This document shows, one piece after another, positions 24,419 through 34,647 of a stretch of 37,463 nt of DNA. The notes beneath the pieces were generated by a model. The model was not told the origin of the DNA and did not search any database. It saw only the letters and a list, made by a program, of their open reading frames with translations. Each line of letters starts with the position of its first letter. Position 1 is the stretch's first letter. The stretch comes from an uncultured Planctomycetaceae bacterium (GTDB lineage Bacteria > Planctomycetota > Planctomycetia > Planctomycetales > Planctomycetaceae), in the NCBI GenBank assembly GCA_913031625.1, contig CAJWGB010000024.1, forward strand, positions 1-37,463, given 5' to 3'. The position numbers and the translations under genes were made by a program.

Positions 24419-27400
24419 GTGCGAATTCTCTCCCTGTTTGCCGCGTTGATGCTTTCCATATCGTTTTCGATGGCTGCTGACCCGAAACCAGCCGGCGCCA
24501 CGAAAGTGATCAACATGAACACGAAGGGATTTCAGCAAAAGCTGGAAGCGGATATTACCGGCGCCAAAGAACTGTATCTGGTCGTCACAGACGCGGGGAA
24601 CGGCTATGGCTGCGACTGGGCAGACTGGCTTGCTCCAACACTCAGTGGCCCCAAAGGAACACTGAAACTGACATCCCTCAAATGGAAGTCGGCCAAAGCG
24701 GAGTGGGGAGAGGTCAACGTCAACAGGAGTGCGGGTGGCACACCTCTCAAGGTGAACGGCAAACTGTTCGACGACGGAATTGGTACTCACGCCAACTCAG
24801 TTATTCACTACGCTCTGCCCGAGGGCTACACAAAATTCAACGCAACTGCCGCAATCGACAACGGAGGGACCGATCAGAATGGTGGCAGCAGCGTGCAGTT
24901 CTTTGTGTATACATCGCAACCTCCCGGCAAACCTCAGGATCCTGGGCACGAACCGGAGCAGGCAGTCGCCGGACTCGATGTTGGTGACGGGCTGAAAGCC
25001 ACGTTAATGGCATCCGAGCCAATGCTCCTGAGCCCCTCCAACATCGACGTCGATCATCTGGGACGCGTGTGGGTCTGCGAAGTTGTCAACTACCGTCACT
25101 TCGCCAATAAGAATAACCCCGCCCGAGAAGCTGGAGACCGCATCCTTGTGCTTGAAGACACGAATGGCGATGCGGTGATGGACAAGCAGACCGTCTTCTA
25201 TCAGGGCCGCGACATCGATTCGGCGCATGGTGTCTGTGTGTTGGGAAATCGAGTCATCGTTTCCGTGGGTGACAGCGTCTTAAATTTCCACGACGACAAC
25301 GGTGACCTCAAGGCTGACCGAAAAGAGGTCATGTTCACTGGAATCCAGGGAACTCAGCATGACCACGGAATCCACAGCTTCACGTTCGGGCCCGACGGTC
25401 GCCTGTACTTCAACTTCGGAAACAGTGGGCGTCAGATTCAGGACGCTGATGGGAAAATCATCACCGACGTCGCCGGCAATCAGATCACAGCCAATCGCCA
25501 GCCATATCAGGAAGGCATGGCGTTCCGTTGCGAACTCGACGGATCAAACGTTGACACACTGGGCTGGAACTTCCGCAATAACTGGGAACTCTGCGTCGAC
25601 AGTTTTGGAGCGATCTGGCAGTCAGACAACGATGACGACGGCAATCGCGGTGTCCGAATCAACTTTGTGATGGAGTACGGTAATTATGGGTACAAAGATG
25701 AGCTGACCGGAGCCGGCTGGAGAAGCCCGAGAACGAATCTCGAAGCAGAAATCCCTCTGCGACACTGGCACCTGAACGACCCGGGCGTTGTTCCCAACCT
25801 GCTGCAGACAGGAGCAGGCTCGCCGACGGGAATCATTTGTTATGAAGGCAGCCTGCTCCCGAAGAGATTCCGGAACCAGCTGATTCATTGTGATGCTGGT
25901 CCCAACGTCGTCCGCAGTTATGCAGTGACAGATGACGGGGCAGGGTACAAAGCAGAGATCAACAACATCCTGGAAGGAGCCCGCGACCAGTGGTTCCGTC
26001 CATCGGATGTGTGTGTGGCTCCGGATGGTTCACTCATTGTGGCCGACTGGTACGACCCCGGAGTCGGTGGACATCGTCAGGGAGATATTAACCGTGGACG
26101 TCTGTTCCGCGTTGCCCCGGCAGGCGCAGGATATAAGTTCGAGAAGCCGGACTTCAGCACTGTGACAGGATCAGTCAAAGCCCTGTTGAGCCCAAATACA
26201 GCGACTCGATATCTCGCATTTCAGTCACTCCTGAAGAGTGGCAAAGACGCAGAGAAAGCTCTGCTCGAGGTGTACGAGAACAACGACAACCCACGGTTCC
26301 GTGCCCGAGCGCTTTGGCTACTCGGCCAGATCGAAGGACGAACGAATCATTACATTGAGAGTGCAATCGCGGACAGCAATTCGAACATTCGGATTGCCGG
26401 CCTGCGACTTGCACGGCGCACGCAATCAGACGCAGACGCAGTCATTGCAGAACTCGTAAACGACAAGTCGCCTCAGGTTCGACGTGAATGCGCGATCGCA
26501 TTGCGACACTCAGAGTCGAAAGAGAAATTCGACCTGTGGGGTAAACTTGCCATGCAATTGCCACGAAACGACCGATGGTATCTGGAGGCTTTGGGAATCG
26601 GAGCAGCCGGGAGTTGGGACCGTTGCCTGAATGACTTTCTCTCCAAAGCCATTAAAGACGACCTGCTCGATGACGATGTCAAAAGCAGAATGGCAGATAT
26701 CATCTGGAGAAGCAGGGGCCTTGGCTCAGCGGGGACAATCATGCTTGAGATAAGCAAGGTCGCACTGAGTGAGGACGATCCTGAGCTGATGTTGAGGTTC
26801 TTTCGCGCCATGGATTTCCAGCCTCAGAGTCAGGTCGAGAAAAACCTTGCCATCCTGTTGCGTCCCGATTTCCTCAGCCAATACAAGCCCGGGAATAAGG
26901 CTCTGCTGCTCGCAGAAACACTGCCACGACTTGGCAACGAATTGTCCAAGAATCCAGACGCAAAAGCGGCCCTTGAATCGGCTCTGGCGGACCTTGAAGG
27001 AACGTCTCAATATGTTCAGCTGGTTGTTCGATTCAACCTGGCGGATCGCTTCCCCAAACTACTGACGCTGGCCCAGGACAAGCCAGCGGAACAGGTCGGT
27101 GTCGAAGCAATCACCGCTTTGGTAAACCAAAAGCAATGGAATTTGCTGACATCAGGATTGCGAGACAAGGATGAGAAGCGTGCAATCGCGACAGCACAGG
27201 CCATGGGTAATTCGCTCAACAATGCGATCACCGGCCCGTTGATGACTGTTGTCAATGACTCAGATGCCCCCATTGAAGTCCGCCGTGAATCGGTCCGAGC
27301 AGCATCCCGGGTCAACAATGGGGCACAGCAACTGATCAGGCTCGTGGAATCAACGAAGCTCGATGATGAACTGACTCAGACCGTTGGCGCAGCTCTGCAC

Positions 27401-27928
27401 GCAGCGCCGTCTCGGGGTACTCGTGAAGCGGCTGCACGCCTCTTTCCACTTCCCGCTGCAAAAGAAGGAGCAGCAATGCCTCCGATCAGTCGTCTGATCA
27501 CCATGAAAGGTGACGCCAAACACGGTGGGATCATCTTTCACACCAGTGGGACCTGCCACAAATGTCACCAGGTTGGCAAACTCGGAAAAGAGCTTGGACC
27601 GGCGTTAACCGAAATTGGCAGTAAGCTCAGCCGACAGGCAATGTATGAGTCAATTCTGTTTCCAAGTGCAGGGATCAGCCACAACTACGAGTCCTACACG
27701 CTGCTGTTGACTAATGGCACAACCGTCAGTGGACTGATCACCAGCGAAACAGATGACAGGATCAGCATCAAAGGGATCGACCTGATCGTTCGCACTTTTG
27801 ACACTGATGACGTGGAAGAAAAAGTGAAGCAGAAGATTTCGCTGATGCCGGCGGACCTGCAAAAAGTGATGTCTGTCCAGGACACCGTGGATGTCGTCGA
27901 GTACCTGCAGACACTGAAGAAGAAATAA
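24419..27928 (+). CDS. PVC-type membrane-bound dehydrogenase with NPCBM, HEAT-like and c-haem domains
   Basis: A 1,169-residue exported protein of the giant Planctomycetes/Verrucomicrobia dehydrogenase family. GTG 24419 starts a signal peptide (RILSLFAALMLSISFSMAAD). Residues ~25-165 are an NPCBM-like carbohydrate-binding domain (LFDDGIGTHANSVIHYALP). Residues ~185-600 are the dehydrogenase-like propeller (PSNIDVDHLGRVWVCEVVNY, HGIHSFTFGPDGRLYFNFG, GSLIVADWYDPGVGGH). Residues ~600-1000 are alpha-helical HEAT-like repeats (RFRARALWLLGQ, QVRRECAIALRHS). The C-terminus carries one c-type haem site, CHKCH (Cys1046, Cys1049, His1050), and ends in DVVEYLQTLKK. The likely role is periplasmic oxidation of a sugar or alcohol with electrons passed to the haem; the substrate is unknown. 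The gene is followed by an intrinsic terminator and appears monocistronic. Confidence 0.9.
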   Translation: MRILSLFAALMLSISFSMAADPKPAGATKVINMNTKGFQQKLEADITGAKELYLVVTDAGNGYGCDWADWLAPTLSGPKGTLKLTSLKWKSAKAEWGEVNVNRSAGGTPLKVNGKLFDDGIGTHANSVIHYALPEGYTKFNATAAIDNGGTDQNGGSSVQFFVYTSQPPGKPQDPGHEPEQAVAGLDVGDGLKATLMASEPMLLSPSNIDVDHLGRVWVCEVVNYRHFANKNNPAREAGDRILVLEDTNGDAVMDKQTVFYQGRDIDSAHGVCVLGNRVIVSVGDSVLNFHDDNGDLKADRKEVMFTGIQGTQHDHGIHSFTFGPDGRLYFNFGNSGRQIQDADGKIITDVAGNQITANRQPYQEGMAFRCELDGSNVDTLGWNFRNNWELCVDSFGAIWQSDNDDDGNRGVRINFVMEYGNYGYKDELTGAGWRSPRTNLEAEIPLRHWHLNDPGVVPNLLQTGAGSPTGIICYEGSLLPKRFRNQLIHCDAGPNVVRSYAVTDDGAGYKAEINNILEGARDQWFRPSDVCVAPDGSLIVADWYDPGVGGHRQGDINRGRLFRVAPAGAGYKFEKPDFSTVTGSVKALLSPNTATRYLAFQSLLKSGKDAEKALLEVYENNDNPRFRARALWLLGQIEGRTNHYIESAIADSNSNIRIAGLRLARRTQSDADAVIAELVNDKSPQVRRECAIALRHSESKEKFDLWGKLAMQLPRNDRWYLEALGIGAAGSWDRCLNDFLSKAIKDDLLDDDVKSRMADIIWRSRGLGSAGTIMLEISKVALSEDDPELMLRFFRAMDFQPQSQVEKNLAILLRPDFLSQYKPGNKALLLAETLPRLGNELSKNPDAKAALESALADLEGTSQYVQLVVRFNLADRFPKLLTLAQDKPAEQVGVEAITALVNQKQWNLLTSGLRDKDEKRAIATAQAMGNSLNNAITGPLMTVVNDSDAPIEVRRESVRAASRVNNGAQQLIRLVESTKLDDELTQTVGAALHAAPSRGTREAAARLFPLPAAKEGAAMPPISRLITMKGDAKHGGIIFHTSGTCHKCHQVGKLGKELGPALTEIGSKLSRQAMYESILFPSAGISHNYESYTLLLTNGTTVSGLITSETDDRISIKGIDLIVRTFDTDDVEEKVKQKISLMPADLQKVMSVQDTVDVVEYLQTLKKK

Positions 27929-27936
27929 ATCGAACC

Positions 27937-27979
27937 GGGAGGGCCAGTCGGCTCGGCCGGAGTGTCGCCCTCCCATTTT
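27937..27979 (+). terminator. Intrinsic terminator after the PVC dehydrogenase
   Basis: GGGAGGGC (27937-27944) and GCCCTCCC (27967-27974) form a perfect 8-bp GC-rich stem beginning 8 bp after the stop codon, with further pairing possible in the loop, followed by ATTTTATCT. This fits a Rho-independent terminator with a short T-run. Confidence 0.75.
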
Positions 27980-28041
27980 ATCTGACCGTTCATTACGAGC
28001 GCTCCGGCGATCAATCGGCGGCAGCACTCCGGACTCATTGC

Positions 28042-29586
28042 ATGTTTGATCGCGCCATTTCAGGTCTGGGCCTGTTCGTCATGATTCTGCTGGCATGGCT
28101 GCTCAGCAGCCAGAAGCGGAAATTCCCATGGCGAGTTGTTGTGGGAGGACTGGGACTGCAGCTTGTGCTGGCACTCCTGATCCTGATGACCAAACGAGGC
28201 CGAGAACTGTTTGAGATCCTTGGCGGAGGATTCGAGAAGACTATTGGGTTTGTCGACGAGGGCTGTGTCATCGTTTTTGGTGACAACTTCAGAGACTACT
28301 ACTTCGCGTTTCGCGTGCTTCCCACAATCATCTTCTTCTCGTCTCTGATGGCCGTGCTGTACCACATGGGGGTGATGCAGTTCATCATTCGCCAGCTGGG
28401 CCGAGTGCTGCAGCACACTCTGGGAACTTCCGGAGCGGAAAGTCTATCGGCAGCCGCCAACATCTTTGTGGGCCAGACAGAAGCGCCATTTGTCATTCGG
28501 CCGTTTCTTCCGGTGCTGACAAAGTCCGAACTCATGGCGATCATGACGGGGGGATTTGCCACCGTCGCCGGAGGAGTGATGGCGCTGTACATCGGCTGGA
28601 ACATCGATGCAGGCCATCTGTTGACCGCATCCGTCATTTCGGCTCCAGCTGGCCTGGTGATTGCCAAGATCATCCTCCCGGAGACTCAGACACCAGTCAC
28701 TGCCGGCCAGACAGATTTTGAAATCCCCAAAGAGACATCAAACCTCATTGAGGCTGCCACTCAGGGAGCCAGCGAGGGACTTAAACTGGCACTCAACGTT
28801 GCTGCGATGCTGATCGCGTTCACCGGACTGATCACACTTCTTGATTTTCTGCTCTCCGAATCTTCGCTGTATATCATTCAGCTGTTCGATGAGTCAGCGA
28901 CGGAAGGCATTACATTCGCGAAACTGTGCGGCTGGGTGTTCTCACCTCTGGCCCGGCTAATGGGGATCGAGTGGAAAGACTGCGTGCCGGCCGGACAACT
29001 GCTGGGATACAAGATGTTCGCCAACGAGCTGATTGCCTTCAAGTACATGAAAGAGATGCTGCCCGGAGTTGAAGGAGCCGCCCATCAGCTGTCGCCGCGA
29101 TCCACCATGATCATGACCTATGCATTGACCGGATTCTCCAGCTTCGCCTCCATTGGGATTCAGGTCGGAGGAATTGGTGGCCTCTGCCAGGAGCGTAAAA
29201 AAGACCTGGCGGCAATTGGCCTGAAAGCCATGCTGGGCGGAACTCTGGCATGCTGCATGACTGCCTGCATCGCAGGGATGGTGGCAGAAGAGTCCAAACC
29301 AGTCACAAAGGAAGTTGAAGAGTCGGCTGAGGAAAAGGCTCGCAGGGAACTGCGAAAAGAAATCCAAAGTGTGATTGAAGAGATGGGGAAGAAGTCGGAA
29401 TCGGAATCCGAGAAAACTAAGGATGGTGAGTCCGCCGAGGGCAAAGCAGACGACACGAGTGCTGTCCTTGCGCCGGACAATAGTCCGGCACACCTCTACA
29501 GACGTGACTGGTTTACCGGGACCGTTGGCACTTTGCCTGATGCCTTCGCTCGCAACAGAGGCTGCAGTCGTTTTATGACAGCCTGA
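28042..29586 (+). CDS. Concentrative nucleoside transporter (CNT/NupC family) with extended C-terminal tail
   Basis: A 514-residue inner-membrane transporter that imports nucleosides with a cation gradient. CNT hallmarks are the N-terminal helices ([14 protein letters not shown]), the gate/core segment [18 protein letters not shown] carrying the conserved GQTEAP motif, [34 protein letters not shown], the NELIAF motif ([17 protein letters not shown]) and [20 protein letters not shown]. Conserved homology ends near residue 415. The tail is charged and probably coiled-coil ([19 protein letters not shown]), then loses any family character: its last ~30 residues (29496-29586) are antisense to the end of the neighbouring sulfatase gene. 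The true stop may have been lost. The tail is absent from typical NupC proteins, so its function is uncertain. Confidence 0.92.
   Translation: MFDRAISGLGLFVMILLAWLLSSQKRKFPWRVVVGGLGLQLVLALLILMTKRGRELFEILGGGFEKTIGFVDEGCVIVFGDNFRDYYFAFRVLPTIIFFSSLMAVLYHMGVMQFIIRQLGRVLQHTLGTSGAESLSAAANIFVGQTEAPFVIRPFLPVLTKSELMAIMTGGFATVAGGVMALYIGWNIDAGHLLTASVISAPAGLVIAKIILPETQTPVTAGQTDFEIPKETSNLIEAATQGASEGLKLALNVAAMLIAFTGLITLLDFLLSESSLYIIQLFDESATEGITFAKLCGWVFSPLARLMGIEWKDCVPAGQLLGYKMFANELIAFKYMKEMLPGVEGAAHQLSPRSTMIMTYALTGFSSFASIGIQVGGIGGLCQERKKDLAAIGLKAMLGGTLACCMTACIAGMVAEESKPVTKEVEESAEEKARRELRKEIQSVIEEMGKKSESESEKTKDGESAEGKADDTSAVLAPDNSPAHLYRRDWFTGTVGTLPDAFARNRGCSRFMTA
29472..29489 (-). other. Perfect hairpin just after the second sulfatase gene
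   Basis: GCCGGAC (29472-29478) and GTCCGGC (29483-29489) form a 7-bp stem with an AATA loop, starting 6 bp beyond the sulfatase stop. It may protect or end the minus-strand transcript although it lacks a T-tract. It lies inside the nominal coding tail of the convergent nucleoside transporter. Confidence 0.5.
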
Positions 29587-30971
29587 GCCTGCTGGTCCGG
29601 TTCAATGGCCAGATTGTGAAACTCATTGGGGTCAGAATGATGGTCGTAGAGCTCCACGCCGCTCTTTCCTTCTGCCCACTCGGTGTAGCGCCAGCGATCG
29701 GTCCGAATGCTGCAGCCCATCACCATGGAATCCAGGCGATCATCATCTGGTCGAAGGACCTGAGTGATGGCAGTGCCATTCCACGTGACCAGAGGATCAC
29801 GCAACAGAGGCTTCAACGTCCGACCGGCAAGTCCTTTCGGTGAACCGATTCCAGCCAGATCAGTCAGAGTCGGGTAGATGTCGACAAACTCGACAATGCG
29901 TCGCGTCGCCTGTCCATTTCCGGTCTGGCCAGGAGCACGAATGATCAGCGGTGCGCGGGCTCCCTCTTCAAACAGCGTTCGCTTTTGCCAGATACCGTTG
30001 TGCTCGCCAAGGTGATAGCCGTGATCGCTCCAGAAAACCACAATCGTGTCCTCTGCGAGTTCCAGTTCATCCAACGCTGCCAGCAGTCGACCAACCTGAG
30101 CATCAATAAATGACACGCAGGCATAGTACGCCTGCGTGGCTCCGAGCAGCACATCATGTGAAAGGTTGTAATTCGGGATGGGGCAGTTGTGGGCAAACGC
30201 TGGTACCGGAATATCGTCCCGATCGTCCGCCGGTGCCCATGGCAACCGCATCTGTGCTTTCGGATAGAGCTCAAAATACTTCTTCGGCGCAACGTACGGC
30301 GTATGGGGGCGAAAGAATCCAACGGCAAGAAAGAACGGACGATCCCGGTTCTTCTTCATCAGCTGGATGGCCTCTGTCGCGATCATTCCATCTGTCTGTT
30401 CTTCGTCAGTCCCATCCGCGGCAAGCCAGCTGAGCGCCGCGCTGATCTTCCGATGAGGCTCGGCATTGAAGATCAGGTCTTCCTCAGCCTTGTCTCGGCC
30501 CTTTGGATTGACGGTCAGATTCCACGACGGCCGGTCATCGAAGCCATCCGTACCAATCGATGCGGGCACGTTGTAGTGATAGATTTTGCCAACTCGGGCG
30601 GCGAAGTAACCGGCTTTCTGAAACGCCTGAGGAAGCGTCACCGCGTCAGGGACATCCTCACGAAAATGCCGATCAAGGTCGTAGACGCCAATCTGATCCG
30701 GCCTTAGTCCGGTCATCAGGGATGCTCGAGTCGGATTACAGAGCGGCAGCTGATTGTAGGCGCGATCAAATCGTACTCCGGTCGCTGCCAGGCGATCGAT
30801 ATTCGGAGTTTTCACAATGAGGTTGCCGTAGCATCCAAGTGCAGTCGATAGATCGTCTACGGCAATAAACAATACATTTGGCGAAGATTTTTTCTGAGCA
30901 GCCACGAGCGGGGAAAACTGCAGCAGACTGCTGAACAGGACGATGGTCGGCAGGAAGAGGCGGAGTGACAT
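29496..30971 (-). CDS. Secreted sulfatase, iduronate-2-sulfatase-like
   Basis: A 491-residue exported sulfatase. I use ATG 30971 because it begins a clear signal peptide ([20 protein letters not shown], cut near LVAAQ); the 39 upstream residues in the open frame look non-coding. Motifs: IAVDDLST (metal ligands Asp39, Asp40), [19 protein letters not shown] with Cys78 as the formylglycine precursor in [35 protein letters not shown], and [19 protein letters not shown] with the late metal site and active Lys. This set is that of the iduronate-2-sulfatase-like branch abundant in Planctomycetes. The substrate is probably a sulfated polysaccharide. The gene overlaps the convergent CNT transporter by 91 bp and diverges from a sulfotransferase 126 bp away. 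Confidence 0.93.
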   Translation of the reverse strand: MSLRLFLPTIVLFSSLLQFSPLVAAQKKSSPNVLFIAVDDLSTALGCYGNLIVKTPNIDRLAATGVRFDRAYNQLPLCNPTRASLMTGLRPDQIGVYDLDRHFREDVPDAVTLPQAFQKAGYFAARVGKIYHYNVPASIGTDGFDDRPSWNLTVNPKGRDKAEEDLIFNAEPHRKISAALSWLAADGTDEEQTDGMIATEAIQLMKKNRDRPFFLAVGFFRPHTPYVAPKKYFELYPKAQMRLPWAPADDRDDIPVPAFAHNCPIPNYNLSHDVLLGATQAYYACVSFIDAQVGRLLAALDELELAEDTIVVFWSDHGYHLGEHNGIWQKRTLFEEGARAPLIIRAPGQTGNGQATRRIVEFVDIYPTLTDLAGIGSPKGLAGRTLKPLLRDPLVTWNGTAITQVLRPDDDRLDSMVMGCSIRTDRWRYTEWAEGKSGVELYDHHSDPNEFHNLAIEPDQQAQAVIKRLQPLLRAKASGKVPTVPVNQSRL

Positions 30972-31097
30972 ATTGTGGTCCGTTTGTACGAGCTGACTCA
31001 ATGTGCGCATTTGAGACAGACAGCGGCTCGGTGACAATGCAACACTGGTTAAGTTTGCTGATAATGAAGCAGCTGCCTCCGGCTGCATAACTCTGCA

Positions 31098-32045
31098 ATG
31101 TCTGACCTCGAAACCTCATTTGACCCACTACAGGATCCGGTCTTCATCCTGGGCCTTCATCGTTCCGGAACGACAGTTCTGTACGAGATGCTCAGCGAAA
31201 CCGGGTTCTGGAACACCCTTTGGGCGTGGCATGTCGTCAGCTATGACGACATTCGGGCCGGGCGCGTCAACGTATCGGAGTCTCAGGCCGACTTCACTCG
31301 TCGACTCGCAGAAGCTGGAATGGAGACCCGAGGTGTGGATGCCGTCAAGGCGGGCCCCGAAACCAAAGAAGAATACTGCTTCATCTCTGACAACAGGAAA
31401 CAGGGAACCAGGCTGACAGAGAAATCCCTGCCATTATTTCACCAGATCTGCCAGACTGTGCAGAGCACCTTTCAGGAAGAGCGACCGCTTCTGCTGAAGA
31501 ACCCGTGGGATTTTGCGAACGGTCCGGCAATTTGCCGGCTCGTCCCGACTGCTCGTTTCATCTACATCCATCGCCATCCCATCGAAGTCATTAACTCCAT
31601 GTGGAAGTTTCTGGAGCAGGCGTTTCAGGAGCCCAACGCCTACATCATGATGTTGAGTCGGGAATACCGGCAGGTGGTTGGCAGTTGGAAGATGGGGGCC
31701 ATGCGATTTCTGGTGCGCCGCATGTCCGGCATGATGATCAACCTGCTGATCTGGTGGGTCGGGCGACAGTGCGACCAATACCTCAGAACTGCCGCCAAAG
31801 TATCAGACGACATCAAAGCAGAGCTGACCTATGACCAGCTGTGTGGTACCCCCAACGAGACCATACAGCGAATTCGCGAGTCGCTGGATATCCCGGCCAA
31901 TCAATTCGATTTTTCGAGCATGGTGAAGCGGCGTGAACGCAGGTGCGATCCCAAAATCGAAGCAAGAGCAGCGAAGATCGAGAAACGCTGTGCGAGCTAC
32001 CTGCAGCACATTTCTGACCTGGAGGCGCAACACCCCGTGACATAA
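31098..32045 (+). CDS. PAPS-dependent sulfotransferase family protein
   Basis: A 315-residue sulfotransferase (Sulfotransfer_3-type). The N-terminal P-loop-like 5'-phosphosulfate site is [18 protein letters not shown] (about residues 14-31), and the 3'-phosphate segment is [19 protein letters not shown] with the characteristic Arg-His-Pro-x-x-x-x-x-Ser order. A central KNPWDF and a basic C-terminal part complete the fold. It has no signal peptide, so it acts in the cytoplasm, transferring sulfate from PAPS to an unknown acceptor such as a carbohydrate or a lipid head group. It is divergent from a sulfatase (126-bp gap) and ends 13 bp from the convergent branching-enzyme gene. Confidence 0.85.
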   Translation: MSDLETSFDPLQDPVFILGLHRSGTTVLYEMLSETGFWNTLWAWHVVSYDDIRAGRVNVSESQADFTRRLAEAGMETRGVDAVKAGPETKEEYCFISDNRKQGTRLTEKSLPLFHQICQTVQSTFQEERPLLLKNPWDFANGPAICRLVPTARFIYIHRHPIEVINSMWKFLEQAFQEPNAYIMMLSREYRQVVGSWKMGAMRFLVRRMSGMMINLLIWWVGRQCDQYLRTAAKVSDDIKAELTYDQLCGTPNETIQRIRESLDIPANQFDFSSMVKRRERRCDPKIEARAAKIEKRCASYLQHISDLEAQHPVT

Positions 32046-32058
32046 AAGTGCATTCGAG

Positions 32059-33969
32059 TCAGGACCTGGCCCCACCGACACGTTCGAACACACTGACACT
32101 GAGAGGCGGGACCTGCAGGGGGACGCTCTGATCTCTCCCATGACACGAATTTGGCTGGCTGTAGACGCCGCCATTGTTGCCAATTCCTGAACCGCTGTAG
32201 CAGGCAGCATCCGTGTTGAGTAACTCCCGGTAATACCCTGGAGCAGTCACGCCGATTCGATAATCGTGGCGTGGTGTCGGTGTCAGATTACAGACAACAA
32301 GCAGCTGCTCAGAGGCATCTTCTGTCTGCCGAATATACGCCATCACGCAGTTCGTGTGATCGTCTCCCACGATCCACTGAAACCCGTTGTGGCTGAAGTC
32401 AGTCGTATGCAGCGCCTCCTGATTGACATACAGGTAATTCAGATCGCGAATCAGATTCCTGACTCCTTCGTGCGTCTCGAACAGACGAAGTTTCCAGTCG
32501 ATCTCGCCATCGTGATTCCACTCTACCCACTGAGCGATCTCGTCCCCCATGAACATGAGCTTCTTGCCGGGAGCCAGAAACTGCATTCCGTAGAGCAGAC
32601 GCAGGTTGGCAAACTGTTGCCATTGATCGCCGGGCATCTGCCCAACAAGAGACTTTTTCCCGTGCACCACTTCGTCATGCGAAAGTGGAAGCATGAAGTT
32701 CTCGGTGTAAGCGTAGACCGACCGAAAGGTGAGATCATTCAGGTGCCATGAACGGTGAACTGCATCGCGGCGCATAAAACGCAGCGTGTCATTCATCCAC
32801 CCCATGTCCCACTTCATTGTAAAGCCGAGCCCTCCGTCATAGACGGGCCGCGACACACCTGGCCAGTCGGTAGATTCCTCAGCAACAGTAACCACACCAG
32901 GAAACTCACGGTGCATGACTGTATTGAAGTCCTTCAGAAACTCAATCGCTTCGAGGTTCTCCCGGCCACCATGTTCATTGGGAATCCACTCACCTTCTTT
33001 TCGTGAATAGTCCAGGTAGAGCATTGAAGCGACTGCGTCGACTCGCAGGCCATCGATGTGGTAGACGTCACACCAGAACCGAGCACTCGACAGCAGGAAT
33101 TCACTCACCTCACGACGACCATAGTTGAAGATCAGCGTGTTCCAGTCCGGGTGAAATCCTTTCCGTGGGTCAGCATGTTCGTAGAGCTTTGTTCCGTCGA
33201 ATTCGGCCAGCCCGTGACCGTCTGTCGGAAAATGTCCCGGGACCCAGTCGAGCAGCACTCCGATGTTTCGCTGGTGCAGATGATCGACGAAATATTGAAA
33301 ATCGTCAGGCGATCCGAAGCGGCTTGTGGGAGCAAAATATCCGGTTGTTTGATAACCCCATGAACCATCAAAAGGATGTTCAGTGATCGGCATCAACTGC
33401 ACATGGGTGTAGCCCATCTCGGCAACGTAGTCACCGATCTGATGCGCAAGTTCGCGGTAATTGAAGAACTCACGCCCGTCTTCCGGACGTTTCCATGATC
33501 CGGGATGAAGCTCGTAGACAGAGACCGGCGCCTGTAGCCAGTCAGTCTCGGCACGGCGTTGAATCCAATCGTCATCCTGCCAGTCGAAGCCCCGAATGTT
33601 CCATGTGACAGAAGCCGTATTGGGGCGATGTTCCGTCGCAAATGCGAACGGGTCCGATTTTTCAATGTAGTAGCCATTCTTCGACCGAATCGCATACTTG
33701 TAGCGGGTTCCCGGTACGGCCCCCTGGATAAAACCCGACCAGACGCCAGACTCGCTTGGCTGCAACATATCCTTGCCGCGACTCCAGCCGTTGCCATCGC
33801 TGATTACGCTGACCTCAGTCGCGTTTGGCGCCCAGACAGCGAAACGGACGCCCTCAGGAAACGGGTGAGCGCCCATGTATCGGTACAGGGTGGAACGATC
33901 CACGTCCTGATCAAAAGTACTCATTGTTTCTTCAGCTGGTTCCTGCCGCGATTGCACTGCCTGGCTCAC
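32059..33969 (-). CDS. glgB: 1,4-alpha-glucan (glycogen) branching enzyme
   Basis: Makes alpha-1,6 branches in glycogen (GH13, EC 2.4.1.18). The 636-residue form has a CBM48-like N-domain ([19 protein letters not shown]), the barrel from [15 protein letters not shown], and the regions diagnostic of Glg[61 protein letters not shown] (nucleophile Asp311), [12 protein letters not shown] (acid/base Glu364), [15 protein letters not shown] (Asp432) and a C-terminal beta domain. GTG 33969 is preceded by a strong AGGTGGAAG ribosome site; ATG 33924 would give a protein 15 residues shorter and is an alternative. No other glycogen genes are in the window. It converges on the sulfotransferase gene. Confidence 0.95.
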   Translation of the reverse strand: MSQAVQSRQEPAEETMSTFDQDVDRSTLYRYMGAHPFPEGVRFAVWAPNATEVSVISDGNGWSRGKDMLQPSESGVWSGFIQGAVPGTRYKYAIRSKNGYYIEKSDPFAFATEHRPNTASVTWNIRGFDWQDDDWIQRRAETDWLQAPVSVYELHPGSWKRPEDGREFFNYRELAHQIGDYVAEMGYTHVQLMPITEHPFDGSWGYQTTGYFAPTSRFGSPDDFQYFVDHLHQRNIGVLLDWVPGHFPTDGHGLAEFDGTKLYEHADPRKGFHPDWNTLIFNYGRREVSEFLLSSARFWCDVYHIDGLRVDAVASMLYLDYSRKEGEWIPNEHGGRENLEAIEFLKDFNTVMHREFPGVVTVAEESTDWPGVSRPVYDGGLGFTMKWDMGWMNDTLRFMRRDAVHRSWHLNDLTFRSVYAYTENFMLPLSHDEVVHGKKSLVGQMPGDQWQQFANLRLLYGMQFLAPGKKLMFMGDEIAQWVEWNHDGEIDWKLRLFETHEGVRNLIRDLNYLYVNQEALHTTDFSHNGFQWIVGDDHTNCVMAYIRQTEDASEQLLVVCNLTPTPRHDYRIGVTAPGYYRELLNTDAACYSGSGIGNNGGVYSQPNSCHGRDQSVPLQVPPLSVSVFERVGGARS

Positions 33970-34647
33970 TCTTCCACCTTTGTTGATTCCATTCTTACGA
34001 TCTGTCAGCCTGCCGCAGCTCCTGCTCCGCGCCCCGTATTATTGTCGAAGATCGGAAGCTGTCGAGTGGATCTGAAGCGTATCCCGGACACGGGACTTAC
34101 CAGATCTCCTCACGCTATCCCGTATTCTCCACAACGGCCACAGGCAGATTCACGGCAGCACGTGGTAAACCGCCCAGACTCCTGATTCACTCGCCCGACC
34201 ATGATGCCAAACTGGCTGTCGCAGAACAGTGAATACTTACGGAGGGTCACCATCAGAGTTGTCATCGAAACAGTTTGCCTGCCTGCTCCAACGCAAACAC
34301 CAGCACACCAGCGCAGCATCGAGAAAATGGGGTCCGGCCTCTGCCGAAAAGCTGGCTCTGTCACTTGAACTGGTTGACGTCTCCACAGAGAAGTTCGGAC
34401 GTCCGGTCTGGATGCGGGAGAAGTGGAAGTGCTGCAGGGGGCGATCAGTGCCGGAACAGGAAACCTTGCAACCGGCGCGGTCTTCGGCATGACCATCGGC
34501 TGACCAGACGAATTCGCCAGTTTGCAGATGACGAGAGGGACCAGGATCTGCATAATCTCAACGCCCCGAGCGAAGTGGATCGCTCAGTTTTCTGACTTGC
34601 GGACGCAGGATCGCATTCGCAAATCAATGGTGTAAGTGCCACCTGAT
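33970..34647. other. Long intergenic region with a possible gene remnant
   Basis: This 678-bp stretch separates the branching enzyme (-) from the radical SAM gene (+). No frame gives a convincing complete protein. One frame at about 34405-34493 reads like the end of a real protein (EVEVLQGAISAGTGNLATGA, then VFGMTIG and a stop), but upstream in that frame it soon breaks down, so it may be a frameshifted remnant. A conceptual 87-residue frame at 34229-34492 and a 54-residue one from 34201 overlap it; none is supported by a recognised motif. Confidence 0.3.
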
